A stretch of 64,000 bases of DNA from Vibrio injensis (lineage in GTDB: Bacteria > Pseudomonadota > Gammaproteobacteria > Enterobacterales > Vibrionaceae): the NCBI RefSeq assembly GCF_001895205.1, contig NZ_BDJF01000011.1, positions 186,001-250,000 on the forward strand. The letters run 5' to 3'. The first letter of the stretch is position 1. Every line of letters starts with the position of its first letter. The notes beneath the pieces were generated by a model that was not told the DNA's origin, searched no databases, and saw nothing but the letters and a program-made list of their open reading frames with translations. A program made the translations under genes and the position numbers. Positions 28,725 to 38,720 of the stretch are shown here, piece by piece.

Positions 28725-31112
28725 ATGCTTCAATTAATAAGGTTGACCGTGACTCTCGAATCAGGTTTTGTTCTCACTCGTCAAACAAGAGATATCAATG
28801 GCAAAAGTCATATTGAGCTGTGGCTGGCAACCCATCATGGCCCGACACAATTGATTATCGAAGGTGAACAAGCGGTCTTCTTTATCGAGCAATCACAGAT
28901 CCAAGCCTGTCAAGCCATCGCGACTCAGCAACAGATAACGGTAGATATTCGCCCTCTGCAACTTAAAGACTTTAACCAGCAGCCACTGGCAGGCTGTTAT
29001 TTTGCTAGCCATCATCAGGCATCTCAACTGGCCCAAGCGCTCCAGCATGCTGATATCATGACGTTAGAAGCTGATATTAAACTGGCTGATCGCTATTTAA
29101 TGGAGCGATTTATTCAAGGTAGCCTTGAGTTTACGGGCGCGATAACTCATTACGACAACTATCGCCAAGTTCGGCAAGCGAAATGTCGACAAGCCGACTA
29201 CTTACCACAACTACATGTGGTTTCATTAGATATTGAATGCTCCGAAAAAGGCCTGCTCTACTCCATCGGTTTGCATAGCCCCATCGACAGCCGCGTGATC
29301 ATGGTCGGCCAACCACAACCTGCTGAAACCACCATCGAATGGGTTGCCGATGAATATCACTTACTGAGTGCGTTAGTCGATTGGTTTCAACGTTACGACC
29401 CAGATGTGATCATTGGCTGGAATGTGATTGATTTTGACTTTCGCTTACTGCATAAGCGTGCCGAGTGGCACAAATTAAAGCTGAAACTTGGCCGAGCTAA
29501 GCAGGCCAGTTACTTTCGATCGGCTGCGCAAACGAACCAAGGCTTTATTACCATTCCCGGACGCGTGGTACTGGATGGAATCGATACCTTAAAAACCGCG
29601 ACCTATCAGTTTCGCTCTTGGTCTTTAGAGGCGGTATCCCGTCAACTGTTAGGAGAAGGTAAAGCCATTACTCAACCGCACGATAGAATGGAAGAAATCA
29701 ATCGCCTTTACCAACAAGATAAACCTCAGCTCGCCCATTACAATCTGCAAGATTGCATTTTAGTCGAGAAGATTTTCCAACATACCCATTTACTAGACTT
29801 TGTTATTCAGCGCTCTCGATTAACCGGATTAGAGCTAGATAGGATTGGCGGTTCAGTCGCCGCGTTTACAAACCTCTACCTGCCTCAACTCCATCGTGCA
29901 GGTTATATCGCGCCCAACCTACACTCGGAAAACTGGATGGCTAGCCCAGGTGGTTATGTCATGGACTCTCGCCCTGGCTTGTATGACTCCGTATTAGTGT
30001 TAGATTTTAAGAGTCTTTACCCGTCGATCATTCGCTCATTTTTGATTGATCCTCTGGGGTTAATTGAAGGGTTAACGATCGACGTTGGCCGGGCATCCCA
30101 TCAAGCGGTAGAGGGGTTTCGCGGCGGGCAATTTCATCGTCAGCGCCATTTTCTGCCCGCCATGATTGAATCGCTATGGGCCGCACGGGATATCGCTAAG
30201 AAAAACAATGAACCTGCCTTTTCGCAAGCGATTAAAATCATCATGAACTCCTTTTATGGCGTACTTGGATCCTCTGGCTGTCGGTTTTTTGATACTCGTC
30301 TGGCTTCAAGTATTACCATGCGTGGCCACGAAATCATGAAACAAACCAAAATGTTAATTGAGGCGCAAGGTTATCAGGTCATTTATGGTGATACCGATTC
30401 AACCTTTGTTTCATTAGGTGGTGCATTTAACCAAACACAAGCTGACCAAATCGGACGCGACTTGGTCTCGCACATTAACCAATGGTGGACAACCCACCTT
30501 GAGCAAACCTACGCCCTGAGCTCTTTTTTAGAATTAGAGTACGAAACTCACTACCGCAAATTTTTAATGCCGACCATTCGCGGCTCAGAAACTGGATCGA
30601 AAAAGCGCTACGCTGGCCTAACTAGTGAACACGGCACGGAAAAAATGGTGTTTAAAGGCTTAGAGAGCGCCCGCAGCGATTGGACACCTCTTGCCCAACG
30701 TTTTCAGTCTGAACTGTATTGGATGATATTTCACAATGAGCAGCCCGATGAGTATATTCGCACCACCGTAGAGCAAACGTTGGCTGGAGAGTTTGATCAC
30801 CAATTGACCTACCAAAAGCGGCTACGACGCAAGCTGCACGAGTACCAAAAAAACGTGCCGCCTCAAGTGCGCGCCGCTCGTCTAGCCGACGAAATTAATG
30901 CGCGTTTGGGCCGAGCTTTACAATATCAAAACAAAGGCACGATTGAATACTGCATGACACTTAATGGCCCTGAGCCTAAACAGTACTTATCGAGCCCTAT
31001 CGATTATCAGCATTACATTGATAAGCAGTTAAAACCGGTTGCTGATGCCATTCTGCCTTTTATTAACCGTAAGTTTGAGCAAATTATCGCGCCGCAACTC
31101 GGGTTATTTTAA
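28725..31112 (+). CDS. polB: DNA polymerase II (family B)
   Basis: 795 residues; E. coli Pol II has 783. The 3'-5' exonuclease motifs are present (VVSLDIECSE for Exo I, IGWNVIDFDFRLL for Exo II). So are the polymerase motifs VLDFKSLYPSIIRSF (motif A), KIIMNSFYGVLGSSGCRF (motif B) and VIYGDTDSTFV (motif C, with the two catalytic Asp). It acts in lesion bypass and replication restart. The ATG at 28725 is chosen because GAGGGT lies six bases upstream; an in-frame TTG at 28707 has no comparable signal. E. coli polB is SOS-regulated, but no CTGT-N8-ACAG box lies between 28658 and 28724. Confidence 0.94.
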   Translation: MLQLIRLTVTLESGFVLTRQTRDINGKSHIELWLATHHGPTQLIIEGEQAVFFIEQSQIQACQAIATQQQITVDIRPLQLKDFNQQPLAGCYFASHHQASQLAQALQHADIMTLEADIKLADRYLMERFIQGSLEFTGAITHYDNYRQVRQAKCRQADYLPQLHVVSLDIECSEKGLLYSIGLHSPIDSRVIMVGQPQPAETTIEWVADEYHLLSALVDWFQRYDPDVIIGWNVIDFDFRLLHKRAEWHKLKLKLGRAKQASYFRSAAQTNQGFITIPGRVVLDGIDTLKTATYQFRSWSLEAVSRQLLGEGKAITQPHDRMEEINRLYQQDKPQLAHYNLQDCILVEKIFQHTHLLDFVIQRSRLTGLELDRIGGSVAAFTNLYLPQLHRAGYIAPNLHSENWMASPGGYVMDSRPGLYDSVLVLDFKSLYPSIIRSFLIDPLGLIEGLTIDVGRASHQAVEGFRGGQFHRQRHFLPAMIESLWAARDIAKKNNEPAFSQAIKIIMNSFYGVLGSSGCRFFDTRLASSITMRGHEIMKQTKMLIEAQGYQVIYGDTDSTFVSLGGAFNQTQADQIGRDLVSHINQWWTTHLEQTYALSSFLELEYETHYRKFLMPTIRGSETGSKKRYAGLTSEHGTEKMVFKGLESARSDWTPLAQRFQSELYWMIFHNEQPDEYIRTTVEQTLAGEFDHQLTYQKRLRRKLHEYQKNVPPQVRAARLADEINARLGRALQYQNKGTIEYCMTLNGPEPKQYLSSPIDYQHYIDKQLKPVADAILPFINRKFEQIIAPQLGLF

Positions 31113-31123
31113 TTCCAAGAGCA

Positions 31124-31891
31124 TTAACCTATCTTAAATTCAGTTTTCTTATACTGTTTTACTAACCATGGGCCAAAGCTATCTAATAAACCAATTACCG
31201 AACGCTTGGGGATCACTCGCCCTTTCAATAAAATCTTTAAACGGTCAATCTCGGTTTGTTTCTCTGGGTAATAACGTAAAAACTGCTCGCCGCACTGCCG
31301 TGGATCATCAAACCAATTTTTGTCCTGATACATGACTAATGAATAACTCGCGCGCAGCAATTTTTTAGCAATCGTCTGCTGAGCATTAACTTGTTGTGCA
31401 GTATCATTGGTTTTCGCGATTTTATCACGATAGAACAATAACCAATCTTCAACATCCATATTCCAATGTTTAGCAATTTCCCAACTCGGTTCATAGTCAC
31501 CAAAACATTCTGCGAGGTTATCGCCATAGACACAAACGCTACAGTGACGCAGTAAAAACCCCCAAGAAAATAAACTGTCTAAACTTGCCACCTCTTTTAC
31601 TTGCGCAGTTTTAAAACTGATATCAGTAATGAATGCGAAACGCTTTTGAAAACGCCAACGGATGGTATTGATTAATGTCGTGCGAGTATTCTCGATTGAG
31701 CCATAAGTCACCACAATCACATCTAGATTAGAGTGATGAGGACGCGCAGTTTTGCGAGCCACGCTACCATACAGATAGACACTATGTAGCTGATCTCCTA
31801 ATCCAGCGCGCAAAAAAGAGACCAACTCATTAATGGCTGGTTGATAATCAGCTTGGAAAGGCGGCTTTGCATCAATAGGCGACAAGGTCAT
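31124..31891 (-). CDS. Nucleotidyltransferase-fold protein with altered catalytic motif
   Basis: 255 residues resembling the aminoglycoside-adenylyltransferase/MNT superfamily. The helical turn GS at 42-43 in VYLYGSVARKTARP is followed by SNLDVIVV, where the usual first catalytic Asp of S-D-x-D is Asn55 and the second is Asp57. A third acidic residue (Asp90 in FITDISFKT) is in place. The C-terminal half is helical with conserved Trp and Tyr (VEDWLLFYRDKIAK). Convergent with polB. Substrate unknown; resistance should not be assumed. Confidence 0.65.
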   Translation of the reverse strand: MTLSPIDAKPPFQADYQPAINELVSFLRAGLGDQLHSVYLYGSVARKTARPHHSNLDVIVVTYGSIENTRTTLINTIRWRFQKRFAFITDISFKTAQVKEVASLDSLFSWGFLLRHCSVCVYGDNLAECFGDYEPSWEIAKHWNMDVEDWLLFYRDKIAKTNDTAQQVNAQQTIAKKLLRASYSLVMYQDKNWFDDPRQCGEQFLRYYPEKQTEIDRLKILLKGRVIPKRSVIGLLDSFGPWLVKQYKKTEFKIG

Positions 31892-32095
31892 GCCGTAAAG
31901 TAACTCAACAAGTGAAACATAAAGTTATGTTCTCCTATGCACGCGTTTGAATCAATAGCCAAATCATGACTAAGCGTATCTTGCGAAACAACGTCTGTTC
32001 CAGCAATTTTTTCTTTTCCGTGGTGCATGAAGCATTTCTTTTCTGAGAAAGCATTCGTTATAATGCGCCGAAATCAAGCACAAAGGGTATTTTCC

Positions 32096-32662
32096 ATGCC
32101 AAAGGCAAGTGAACTAAAAAAAGGTTTTGCTATCGTTTCTAACGGCAAAACATTGTTAATCAAAGATATCGAAGTGACCACTCCGGGTGGCCGTGGTGGC
32201 TCTAAAATTTACAAGCTACGTTGTACTGACCTAACCACAGGTGCTCGCGTCGACGAACGTTATAAATCTGACGATTTTCTTGATACGGTAGAGATGAACA
32301 AACGCAATGTTTCTTTCTCTTATGTCGATGGTGATGACTATATCTTCATGGATAATGCAGATTACTCACAATTCACCTTCAAAAAAGCCGATATCGAAGA
32401 TGAACTGCTGTTTATCACCGAAGAAATTCAAGGTCTACAAGTGGTACTGGTTGATGGTAAACCCGTTGCCATCGAATTACCGTCTTCTGTAGAGATGGTG
32501 ATTGAAGAAACCGATCCATCAATCAAAGGAGCGTCTGCTTCTTCACGCACTAAACCAGCGCGCTTTGCCACAGGTCTAGTGGTACAAGTACCTGAATACA
32601 TCGCTAACGGTGATCGCATTGTGATCAATACCGCTGAGCGTAAATACATGAACCGAGCGTAA
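32096..32662 (+). CDS. yeiP: Elongation factor P-like protein
   Basis: 188 residues, a paralogue of EF-P of the YeiP/EfpL type. Start MPKASELKKGFAIVSNGKTL. The KOW-like domain has TTPGGRGGSKIYKLRCTDL; in this family the loop has Arg (GGRGG) where EF-P has the modified Lys. Two OB domains follow (VEIPEY replaced by VQVPEYIANGDRIVI). The frame is open to 32027, but AAAGGG before 32096 and family length favour this start. Two bases separate it from yciU. Recent work links EfpL to relief of ribosome stalling. Confidence 0.93.
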   Translation: MPKASELKKGFAIVSNGKTLLIKDIEVTTPGGRGGSKIYKLRCTDLTTGARVDERYKSDDFLDTVEMNKRNVSFSYVDGDDYIFMDNADYSQFTFKKADIEDELLFITEEIQGLQVVLVDGKPVAIELPSSVEMVIEETDPSIKGASASSRTKPARFATGLVVQVPEYIANGDRIVINTAERKYMNRA

Positions 32663-32664
32663 AC

Positions 32665-32985
32665 ATGACAGACTTACTCTCTTACGATGAAGCCATCGAT
32701 ACCGCATACGACATTTTTTTAGAAATGGCGGAAGATAATCTTGAACCGGCAGATGTGTTACTGTTCGTCGCTCAGTTTGATGAGCGCGGCGCAGCTGAGG
32801 TGGTTGATATTAGTGATGATTGGGATGCGGAAGTGGGCTTTAGCGTCGACAAAGAGCGCTATGCGGAAATTTGCATAGGTTTGGTCAATGAGAGTAATGA
32901 CGTACTGGATGACGTTTTTGCACGTTTATTGCTGAGCCGAGATCCTGAACAAAAGTTTTGTCATATTCGCTGGAAACGTGACTAA
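32665..32985 (+). CDS. yciU: Putative double-stranded DNA mimic protein (DUF440)
   Basis: 106 residues, very acidic (many Asp and Glu, for example EMAEDNLEPADV and DISDDWDAEVGF). It matches the YciU/HI1450 family, whose fold resembles DNA in surface charge and is thought to bind HU or similar proteins. It directly follows yeiP with two bases between stop and start, so the two are co-translated. Strong family match, role unproven. Confidence 0.9.
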   Translation: MTDLLSYDEAIDTAYDIFLEMAEDNLEPADVLLFVAQFDERGAAEVVDISDDWDAEVGFSVDKERYAEICIGLVNESNDVLDDVFARLLLSRDPEQKFCHIRWKRD

Positions 32986-33031
32986 TATTCGTTTTGTTAG
33001 CCGACTAATCTAGGTTAAGCCACTAAGCGAC

Positions 33032-33065
33032 AATGCCAACTCAGTACGAGTTGGCATTATTTTTA
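33032..33065 (+). terminator. yeiP-yciU terminator
   Basis: AATGCCAACTC (33032-33042) pairs with GAGTTGGCATT (33048-33058), followed by ATTTTTAT. Confidence 0.88.
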
Positions 33066-33114
33066 TCCTAACCGAAAAATCGACTGAGCATGGCCGCTAA
33101 GTAGCCAAAGATCG

Positions 33115-33447
33115 TTATTCGACTAGTTGGTAATGAATCACATACAACTCTTCTATCCCTGGATAGATATCGCTGATCACCTGTTTTAATTCAGTTAAAG
33201 TCATATTTTCTTGCTGAGCATGAAACTCATTTAAGTCATCAAACAGGATGGGTTCAATATTGATGATCTTTAAACGGCAAAACCAACGCCCTTCTTCTAA
33301 GGTACTCACTTCAACAATAGAACCCGGCTGATAATCTTTCTCGCTGTGATCGCGAATAGTGATGACTTTTTTCTCCGTTAAAATATCGTTTTCAAACCGC
33401 GAAAAGAAAGTCATTTCGGTGGGTATGCTGGTCGAGGATGCGAGCAT
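33115..33447 (-). CDS. yqfB: N4-acetylcytidine amidohydrolase (ASCH domain)
   Basis: 110 residues from the ATG at 33447 behind GAGAG; an upstream in-frame ATG at 33483 is less well placed. It is an ASCH-fold enzyme hydrolysing N4-acetylcytidine to cytidine and acetate, as shown for E. coli YqfB. The core MTFFSRFENDIL, KKVITIRDHSE and HAQQENMTLTELKQVISDIY aligns closely to E. coli. K27 and T30 occupy the places of the catalytic K21 and T24, and the Glu of QQENMT is present. Single gene. Confidence 0.9.
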   Translation of the reverse strand: MLASSTSIPTEMTFFSRFENDILTEKKVITIRDHSEKDYQPGSIVEVSTLEEGRWFCRLKIINIEPILFDDLNEFHAQQENMTLTELKQVISDIYPGIEELYVIHYQLVE

Positions 33448-33494
33448 ATTTTTCTCTCTTATTAGCACATAAAGAGCTAACACTATAACGGATA

Positions 33495-33562
33495 AGCCTA
33501 CGGCTGTTCAAATGGGTTCCAGACAAATAGCTGACTCATTTACACGTCTATCTACAACCCCG
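33495..33562 (-). repeat. Second copy of the Vibrio repeat core
   Basis: Read on the minus strand it gives GGGGTTGTAGATAGACG, then AATGAGT, ATTTGTCTGGAAC and TTTGAACAGCCGTAGGCT. This aligns along its length with 28481-28547 (GGAGTTGCAGGTAGGCG, AGTGAGT, ATTTGTCTAGAAC, TTTGAACAGCCGTAGGCT). It lies between yqfB and hutC in opposite orientation. Confidence 0.7.
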
Positions 33563-33640
33563 AGTAATTTGCGCATAGCCGTATCTCCTGCCTAAATACG
33601 AACAAATAGACTTGCTTTTTTTAGCTCGCTCATCAATCAT

Positions 33641-33653
33641 TTGTATAGATAAA
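33641..33653. promoter_or_regulatory. Possible HutC operator at hutC
   Basis: TTGTATAGATAAA, 19 bases before the hutC start, shares TTGTATA with the better palindrome at 34450-34459. Autoregulation by HutC would fit. Confidence 0.4.
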
Positions 33654-33671
33654 TAAATGTAATGGATTTGT

Positions 33672-34397
33672 ATGCCAACCTCACCTCTGTACCAACAAAT
33701 TAAACAGCACATTATTCACCAGATCGAATCCGGCCAATGGCCAGTTGGTGAACGGATCAGCACCGAATTGGAATTAACTGAGCAATTTTCTGTCAGTCGC
33801 ATGACGGTCAATAAAGCGATTCGAGATTTAGTATCCGAAGGCCGCTTGCAACGTCGTCCACGGTTAGGCACCTTTGTCTGCGCCGTACCAGAAAAAGCCG
33901 AATCTCCACTGTTAGATATACGTAACATTGCCGAGGAAATCGTCAGTCGAGGTCAGCGTTATCATAATAAAGTTCGCGCTCATCAATCTTTAATTGCCGA
34001 TGAAACTCTTGCCACTCAACTGGGAGTAATGCTGGCTACTCCATTGTTTTATAGTGAAATATTGCATTATGCGAACGACCAACCATTACAACTTGAAGTT
34101 CGCTGGGTTAACCCTAGGCATGCCCCTGACTACCTTCAACAAGACTTTACTCATATTACGCCTAACCAATATCTTTCCGAGGCCTGCCCGCTCAGTGCTA
34201 TTGAGCATACGGTCGAAGCTTTGATCGCCGACAAGCCAATCAGCGAAGCGCTGCTACTCAAAGCTAACGAACCTTGCTTGCTGCTTAATCGCCGAACTTG
34301 GAGTGGTGAGCATTTAGTTAGCTTCGCTCAGCTCTATCATCCGGCCAGTAAGTACAAATTGAGCTCGAAAATTGTCTATCCACAACCACAGACCTGA
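33672..34397 (+). CDS. hutC: Histidine utilisation repressor, GntR family
   Basis: 241 residues. The N-terminal GntR winged helix (about 5-72) has LYQQIKQHIIHQIESGQWPV, RMTVNKAIRDLVSEGRL and RRPRLGTFV. The C-terminal UTRA domain binds the effector, urocanate in known HutC proteins. It represses hut genes until urocanate accumulates. It is first in the cluster, 230 bases ahead of hutI on the same strand, with operator-like palindromes before itself and before hutI. Confidence 0.94.
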   Translation: MPTSPLYQQIKQHIIHQIESGQWPVGERISTELELTEQFSVSRMTVNKAIRDLVSEGRLQRRPRLGTFVCAVPEKAESPLLDIRNIAEEIVSRGQRYHNKVRAHQSLIADETLATQLGVMLATPLFYSEILHYANDQPLQLEVRWVNPRHAPDYLQQDFTHITPNQYLSEACPLSAIEHTVEALIADKPISEALLLKANEPCLLLNRRTWSGEHLVSFAQLYHPASKYKLSSKIVYPQPQT

Positions 34398-34449
34398 TCA
34401 CATTTTCGTAACATAACTATTGCATTCATCATCTGTTAACCCTATTAAT

Positions 34450-34459
34450 TGTATATACA
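34450..34459. promoter_or_regulatory. Likely HutC operator before hutI
   Basis: TGTATATACA is a perfect 10-base palindrome within ATTGTATATACATT, close to the TTGTATATACAA-type sites known for HutC. It lies about 170 bases before hutI. Confidence 0.6.
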
Positions 34460-34526
34460 TTAAATCATCCTTAACGACCTAATGTTACCTGTTTGGAAAA
34501 ATCGTCCTCAAACAGTCGAAAACTCA

Positions 34527-34597
34527 GCGATTGAATTGAGATGAACGAACGTAGCCAATGTCGCTGCAGCTTCAAGTAGCAAGGAAGTCGGTATCAT
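34527..34597 (+). repeat. Right-end fragment of the Vibrio repeat
   Basis: CTGCAGCTTCAAGTAGCAAG followed by GGTATC parallels the right end of the 28466-28720 element (CTGCAACTTCACGTTGGAAG then GGTATC). The preceding GAACGTAGCCAATG resembles the usual inner sequence of such elements. No left end was found. Confidence 0.5.
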
Positions 34598-34598
34598 C

Positions 34599-34615
34599 GC
34601 GAGCCTCTGGCTCGC
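34599..34615 (+). other. Hairpin just before the hutI ribosome binding site
   Basis: GCGAGCC and GGCTCGC form a perfect 7-bp stem with loop TCT, ending three to four bases before the AGGGGAA ribosome binding site of hutI. It may affect translation or be part of the adjacent repeat. Confidence 0.55.
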
Positions 34616-34627
34616 TAAGTAGGGGAA

Positions 34628-35830
34628 ATGGAACACGTCTTAACCAATGCGCGTATAGTGAGTATGCAAGCTGGTGATATCGGCTATCAACCCAGTGAGC
34701 CGCTTTCAATTGTCATCCGTGACGGAAAAATTGCCGACATCACCACAAACACCTTCGCCGACCATCCACAGCGAACCAATTGCCAAGGCCAGTTAGTCAC
34801 TCCGGGACTGATTGATTGCCATACGCACCTTATCTATGCAGGTCAACGAGCCAACGAGTTCGAACAACGCTTAAATGGCATTTCTTATCAGACGATTGCC
34901 GCCCAAGGAGGCGGAATCATGGCAACGGTGCAAGCGACGCGCCAAGCCTCACAAGAGCAATTAACCGAGTTAGCACTGCCTCGCTTAGATGGTTTATTAC
35001 GCAGCGGGATCACCAGTGTAGAGATCAAATCTGGCTATGGGCTGACGCTTGATGATGAAATTAAAATGCTCAAAGCCGCGAAAGCGTTGGAAGCCCACCG
35101 CCGAGTGAAAATCACCACCACCCTACTTGCTGCCCATGCCGTACCACCTGAGTTTGCCGGTAAAGCCGATAGTTATGTTGATTTCATTTGTCAAACTATC
35201 ATTCCACAAGTGGCAGAGCAGCAATTGGCAAGCAGTGTCGATGTGTTTTGTGAGTCGGTAGGCTTTAATCTTAAGCAAGCTGAGCAAGTATTTCAGTGTG
35301 CCATTGAGCATGGTTTAGCGATTAAAGGCCATACAGAACAGTTGTCCAACCTCGGTGGTAGCGCTTTAACGGCGCGCTATAACGGGCTATCGGTCGATCA
35401 CATTGAGTATCTCGATGAAGCTGGAGTACAAGCATTAGCACAATCAACGACCGTCGCGACTTTGCTGCCCGGCGCGTTTTATTTTTTACGCGAAACCCGT
35501 AAGCCCCCCATCGAATGGTTGCGCCGCTATCAAGTACCCATGGCGATTGCTACCGATATCAATCCTGGCACTTCACCCTTTGCCGACCTGACCTTAATGA
35601 TGAACATGGCTTGCACTTTGTTTGGCTTAACCCCGCAAGAAGCGCTGCGTGGCGTTACCACGCATGCAGCACAAGCTCTTGGTGTCGCGGCAAGCCGTGG
35701 CCAAATTGCAGTCGGCTATGATGCCGATTTGGCCTTCTGGTCACTTAATCATCCTGCCGAATTGAGTTATCAAGTTGGTATCCCTTATTTACAAGCCCGT
35801 ATGGTTGATGGAGAGCCCTGTCATGACTAA
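34628..35830 (+). CDS. hutI: Imidazolonepropionase
   Basis: 400 residues, an amidohydrolase that opens imidazolone-5-propionate to N-formimino-L-glutamate, the third step of histidine degradation. The metal-binding HxH is in [15 protein letters not shown], a further His in [11 protein letters not shown], and Asp in [12 protein letters not shown]. The length is normal. AGGGGAA precedes the ATG. The last eight bases overlap the start of hutG. Confidence 0.95.
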   Translation: MEHVLTNARIVSMQAGDIGYQPSEPLSIVIRDGKIADITTNTFADHPQRTNCQGQLVTPGLIDCHTHLIYAGQRANEFEQRLNGISYQTIAAQGGGIMATVQATRQASQEQLTELALPRLDGLLRSGITSVEIKSGYGLTLDDEIKMLKAAKALEAHRRVKITTTLLAAHAVPPEFAGKADSYVDFICQTIIPQVAEQQLASSVDVFCESVGFNLKQAEQVFQCAIEHGLAIKGHTEQLSNLGGSALTARYNGLSVDHIEYLDEAGVQALAQSTTVATLLPGAFYFLRETRKPPIEWLRRYQVPMAIATDINPGTSPFADLTLMMNMACTLFGLTPQEALRGVTTHAAQALGVAASRGQIAVGYDADLAFWSLNHPAELSYQVGIPYLQARMVDGEPCHD

Positions 35831-36890
35831 TTCCGTTTCCCCTTCCCATCTTTATCAGTGGCAGGGTCGTGATGATGTTGAAGATGGTGAACTTGGTAAG
35901 CGAGTCCACCATGTCATGCAAATAAAACACCTTGATGAATTAACCGAGGCCTCTCATAGCGTTGCATTGGTTGGTTTTGAATGTGATGCCGGTGTTGAGC
36001 GTAATAAAGGGCGGATCGGCGCAAAACATGCACCGAATTTAATTAAACAAGCATTAGCCAATTTAGCCTGGCACCATACCAGCTCGTTATGCGATTTGGG
36101 CAATATTCACTGCCATGATGATGACTTAGAGCAATCCCAACTCCGTTGTGCGCAGTTAATTGCTGACGGTTTAGAACACTCACCAGTGATTGTGCTTGGC
36201 GGTGGTCACGAAGTGGCGTGGGCGAGTTTTCAAGGGTTGGGCAAACATTTACTCAAACAAGGCATGAAAACGCCAAAGATCGCGATCATCAATTTTGATG
36301 CTCACTTTGATCTCAGATCCTTTAGCAGTGAGAAGATATCTATCAAGCCCAGCTCTGGCACCCCGTTTATGCAAATCGCTGATCACTGCCAACAAATCGG
36401 CTGGGATTTTCATTACGCCTGCTTAGGTGTCAGCCGCGCGAACAATACGACCGCTCTATTCCAGCGTGCCGATCAGCTTGGTGTTTGGTATGTCGATGAT
36501 AAAACCCTGAACGAGCGCAATCATGCTGCGTTAATCGAGAAAATGGATGCATTTATCGCCGATTGTGATTATCTCTACTTAACCATTGATCTCGATGTCT
36601 TTCCAGCGGCGACCGCCCCCGGTGTCAGCGCTCCTGCCGCCCAAGGTGTTAGCTTAGATAATTTCCATCTCTACTTCGATCATCTATTGCAACACCATAT
36701 CAGTAAACTGCTGATTGCCGATCTGGCTGAATATAACCCGAGCCATGATATCGATAATCAAACGGCGCGACTTGCTGCTCGTCTGTGTTGGGAAATCGCC
36801 AGTGCTATGACTGAGTACCAAGATCAGCAACACGCTACCACATCATCGGTTGAAGTTCAGAGTGCTAACTCTCCTTCTGATAATATTTAA
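35823..36890 (+). CDS. hutG: Formimidoylglutamase
   Basis: 355 residues, an arginase/agmatinase-family Mn enzyme converting formiminoglutamate to glutamate and formamide. The metal motifs are [18 protein letters not shown] and [16 protein letters not shown]. The start at 35823 lies within the end of hutI (8-base overlap) behind GGAG; the frame is open further upstream inside hutI, but that region is not part of the family. A Ser/Thr/Gln-rich tail of about 20 residues ([15 protein letters not shown]) extends beyond the family core. Confidence 0.94.
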   Translation: MTNSVSPSHLYQWQGRDDVEDGELGKRVHHVMQIKHLDELTEASHSVALVGFECDAGVERNKGRIGAKHAPNLIKQALANLAWHHTSSLCDLGNIHCHDDDLEQSQLRCAQLIADGLEHSPVIVLGGGHEVAWASFQGLGKHLLKQGMKTPKIAIINFDAHFDLRSFSSEKISIKPSSGTPFMQIADHCQQIGWDFHYACLGVSRANNTTALFQRADQLGVWYVDDKTLNERNHAALIEKMDAFIADCDYLYLTIDLDVFPAATAPGVSAPAAQGVSLDNFHLYFDHLLQHHISKLLIADLAEYNPSHDIDNQTARLAARLCWEIASAMTEYQDQQHATTSSVEVQSANSPSDNI

Positions 36891-36903
36891 AGTTCAATCA
36901 AAC

Positions 36904-36943
36904 GACTCACTCATTATCGGCCCCAACACAGGCTGAGTGGGTC
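36904..36943 (+). other. Inverted repeat between hutG and hutU
   Basis: GACTCACTCA (36904-36913) and TGAGTGGGTC (36934-36943) pair with one G-T wobble across a 20-base loop. It has no U-run. It may stabilise the message or mark a processing site in the only sizeable gap of the operon after hutI. Confidence 0.4.
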
Positions 36944-37010
36944 ATTCATCTATCCTCGATGATAAAAAGGGTTTGACCCGTAAACGGAACCATGAATAAG
37001 GAGCAACACC

Positions 37011-38708
37011 ATGTCACAACCACCCAATAACGATACTCGTTTAGATACCACTCGTACTATTCGTGCTCCGCACGGCACGACTCTGCGCGCGAAATCTTGG
37101 TTGACCGAAGCACCACTACGCATGTTAATGAATAACTTAGATCCTGAGGTTGCCGAACATCCTCATGCATTAGTGGTATACGGTGGTATTGGCCGCGCGG
37201 CGCGCAACTGGCAATGTTTCGATAAAATCGTCGAGGTATTAGAGCGTCTTGAAGAAGATCAAACGCTGTTAATTCAATCGGGCAAACCAGTGGCGGTGTT
37301 CCCAACCCATAAAAACGCACCACGAGTGTTGATTGCTAATTCAAACTTAGTCCCTCATTGGGCGAATTGGGAGCATTTTAATCAGCTCGATAAACAAGGA
37401 CTGATGATGTATGGGCAAATGACCGCTGGCTCATGGATTTATATTGGTTCACAAGGCATTGTCCAAGGCACTTACGAAACCTTTGTCTCGGTTGCCAAAC
37501 AACATTTTGATGGTCAAGCCAAAGGGCGTTGGATCTTAACCGGTGGACTCGGTGGTATGGGCGGTGCTCAGCCACTCGCAGCTACCATGGCAGGATTTTC
37601 AATGATCGCCGTTGAATGCGATGAATCACGCATTGATTATCGTCTACGTACTGGCTATGTCGATAAAAAAGCCACTAGCTTAGATGAAGCGTTAGCCATT
37701 ATTTATGAATCAGAGACGCCCGTCTCGGCCGGTTTATTAGGTAATGCCGCGGATATTTTCCCGCAGTTAGTTGAGCGTAATATCACGCCCGATGTGGTGA
37801 CCGATCAAACTTCAGCTCATGACCCACTCAATGGTTATTTACCGCAAGGCTGGACGATGGAGCAAGCCGCGCAGCGTCGTTTAGAAGATGAAGCTAAAGT
37901 CACGGCAGCCGCTAAAGCTTCGATGGCCACTCAAGTACGAGCCATGCTCACCTTGCAGCAACGTGGTGCGGCGACCTTAGATTATGGAAATAACATTCGG
38001 CAGATGGCTTTAGAAGAAGGCGTAGCTAATGCGTTCGACTTCCCCGGTTTCGTTCCTGCTTATATTCGTCCCTTATTTTGTGAAGGCATCGGACCATTTC
38101 GCTGGGCGGCTTTATCGGGCGATCCGGAAGATATTTATAAAACCGATCAAAAAGTTAAAGAACTCATTCCTGACAATCCTCACTTACATAATTGGCTCGA
38201 TATGGCTCGTGAGCGCATCCAATTTCAAGGGCTACCCGCGCGTATCTGCTGGGTGGGTTTAAAAGACCGTCAACGGCTTGGACTCGCATTTAATGAAATG
38301 GTCAAAAATGGCGAGCTAAAAGCGCCCATCGTTATTGGTCGTGATCATTTAGATTCTGGTTCAGTGGCAAGCCCTAACCGAGAGACCGAAGCGATGCTTG
38401 ATGGCTCTGATGCCGTCTCTGATTGGCCATTATTGAATGCACTACTCAATACGGCCAGCGGTGCGACTTGGGTTTCTCTTCATCATGGTGGCGGCGTGGG
38501 TATGGGCTTTTCACAGCACTCAGGAATGGTGATCTGTTGTGATGGCAGTGACGATGCGGCCGAGCGCATTGCCCGGGTGCTGCATAACGATCCTGCTACC
38601 GGCGTAATGCGTCATGCTGATGCTGGCTACGACATCGCCAAGCGCTGCGCGGCGGAACAAAAACTCGATTTACCTATGCTTAACGCAGAGTTGGCTCAAT
38701 TAAAATAA
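37011..38708 (+). CDS. hutU: Urocanate hydratase
   Basis: 565 residues, an NAD-dependent enzyme converting urocanate to imidazolone-5-propionate. Typical segments are [16 protein letters not shown] near residue 60, [20 protein letters not shown], and the NAD-binding [15 protein letters not shown]. The C-terminal [18 protein letters not shown] includes the conserved active-site region. AAGGAG precedes the ATG. It is 12 bases ahead of hutH. Confidence 0.97.
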   Translation: MSQPPNNDTRLDTTRTIRAPHGTTLRAKSWLTEAPLRMLMNNLDPEVAEHPHALVVYGGIGRAARNWQCFDKIVEVLERLEEDQTLLIQSGKPVAVFPTHKNAPRVLIANSNLVPHWANWEHFNQLDKQGLMMYGQMTAGSWIYIGSQGIVQGTYETFVSVAKQHFDGQAKGRWILTGGLGGMGGAQPLAATMAGFSMIAVECDESRIDYRLRTGYVDKKATSLDEALAIIYESETPVSAGLLGNAADIFPQLVERNITPDVVTDQTSAHDPLNGYLPQGWTMEQAAQRRLEDEAKVTAAAKASMATQVRAMLTLQQRGAATLDYGNNIRQMALEEGVANAFDFPGFVPAYIRPLFCEGIGPFRWAALSGDPEDIYKTDQKVKELIPDNPHLHNWLDMARERIQFQGLPARICWVGLKDRQRLGLAFNEMVKNGELKAPIVIGRDHLDSGSVASPNRETEAMLDGSDAVSDWPLLNALLNTASGATWVSLHHGGGVGMGFSQHSGMVICCDGSDDAAERIARVLHNDPATGVMRHADAGYDIAKRCAAEQKLDLPMLNAELAQLK

Positions 38709-38720
38709 TAAGGATAACCC

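Noticed and set aside
35775..35822. Longer N-terminus of hutG
   Set aside because: It lies inside hutI in another frame and does not resemble the family; the ATG at 35823 has GGAG upstream.
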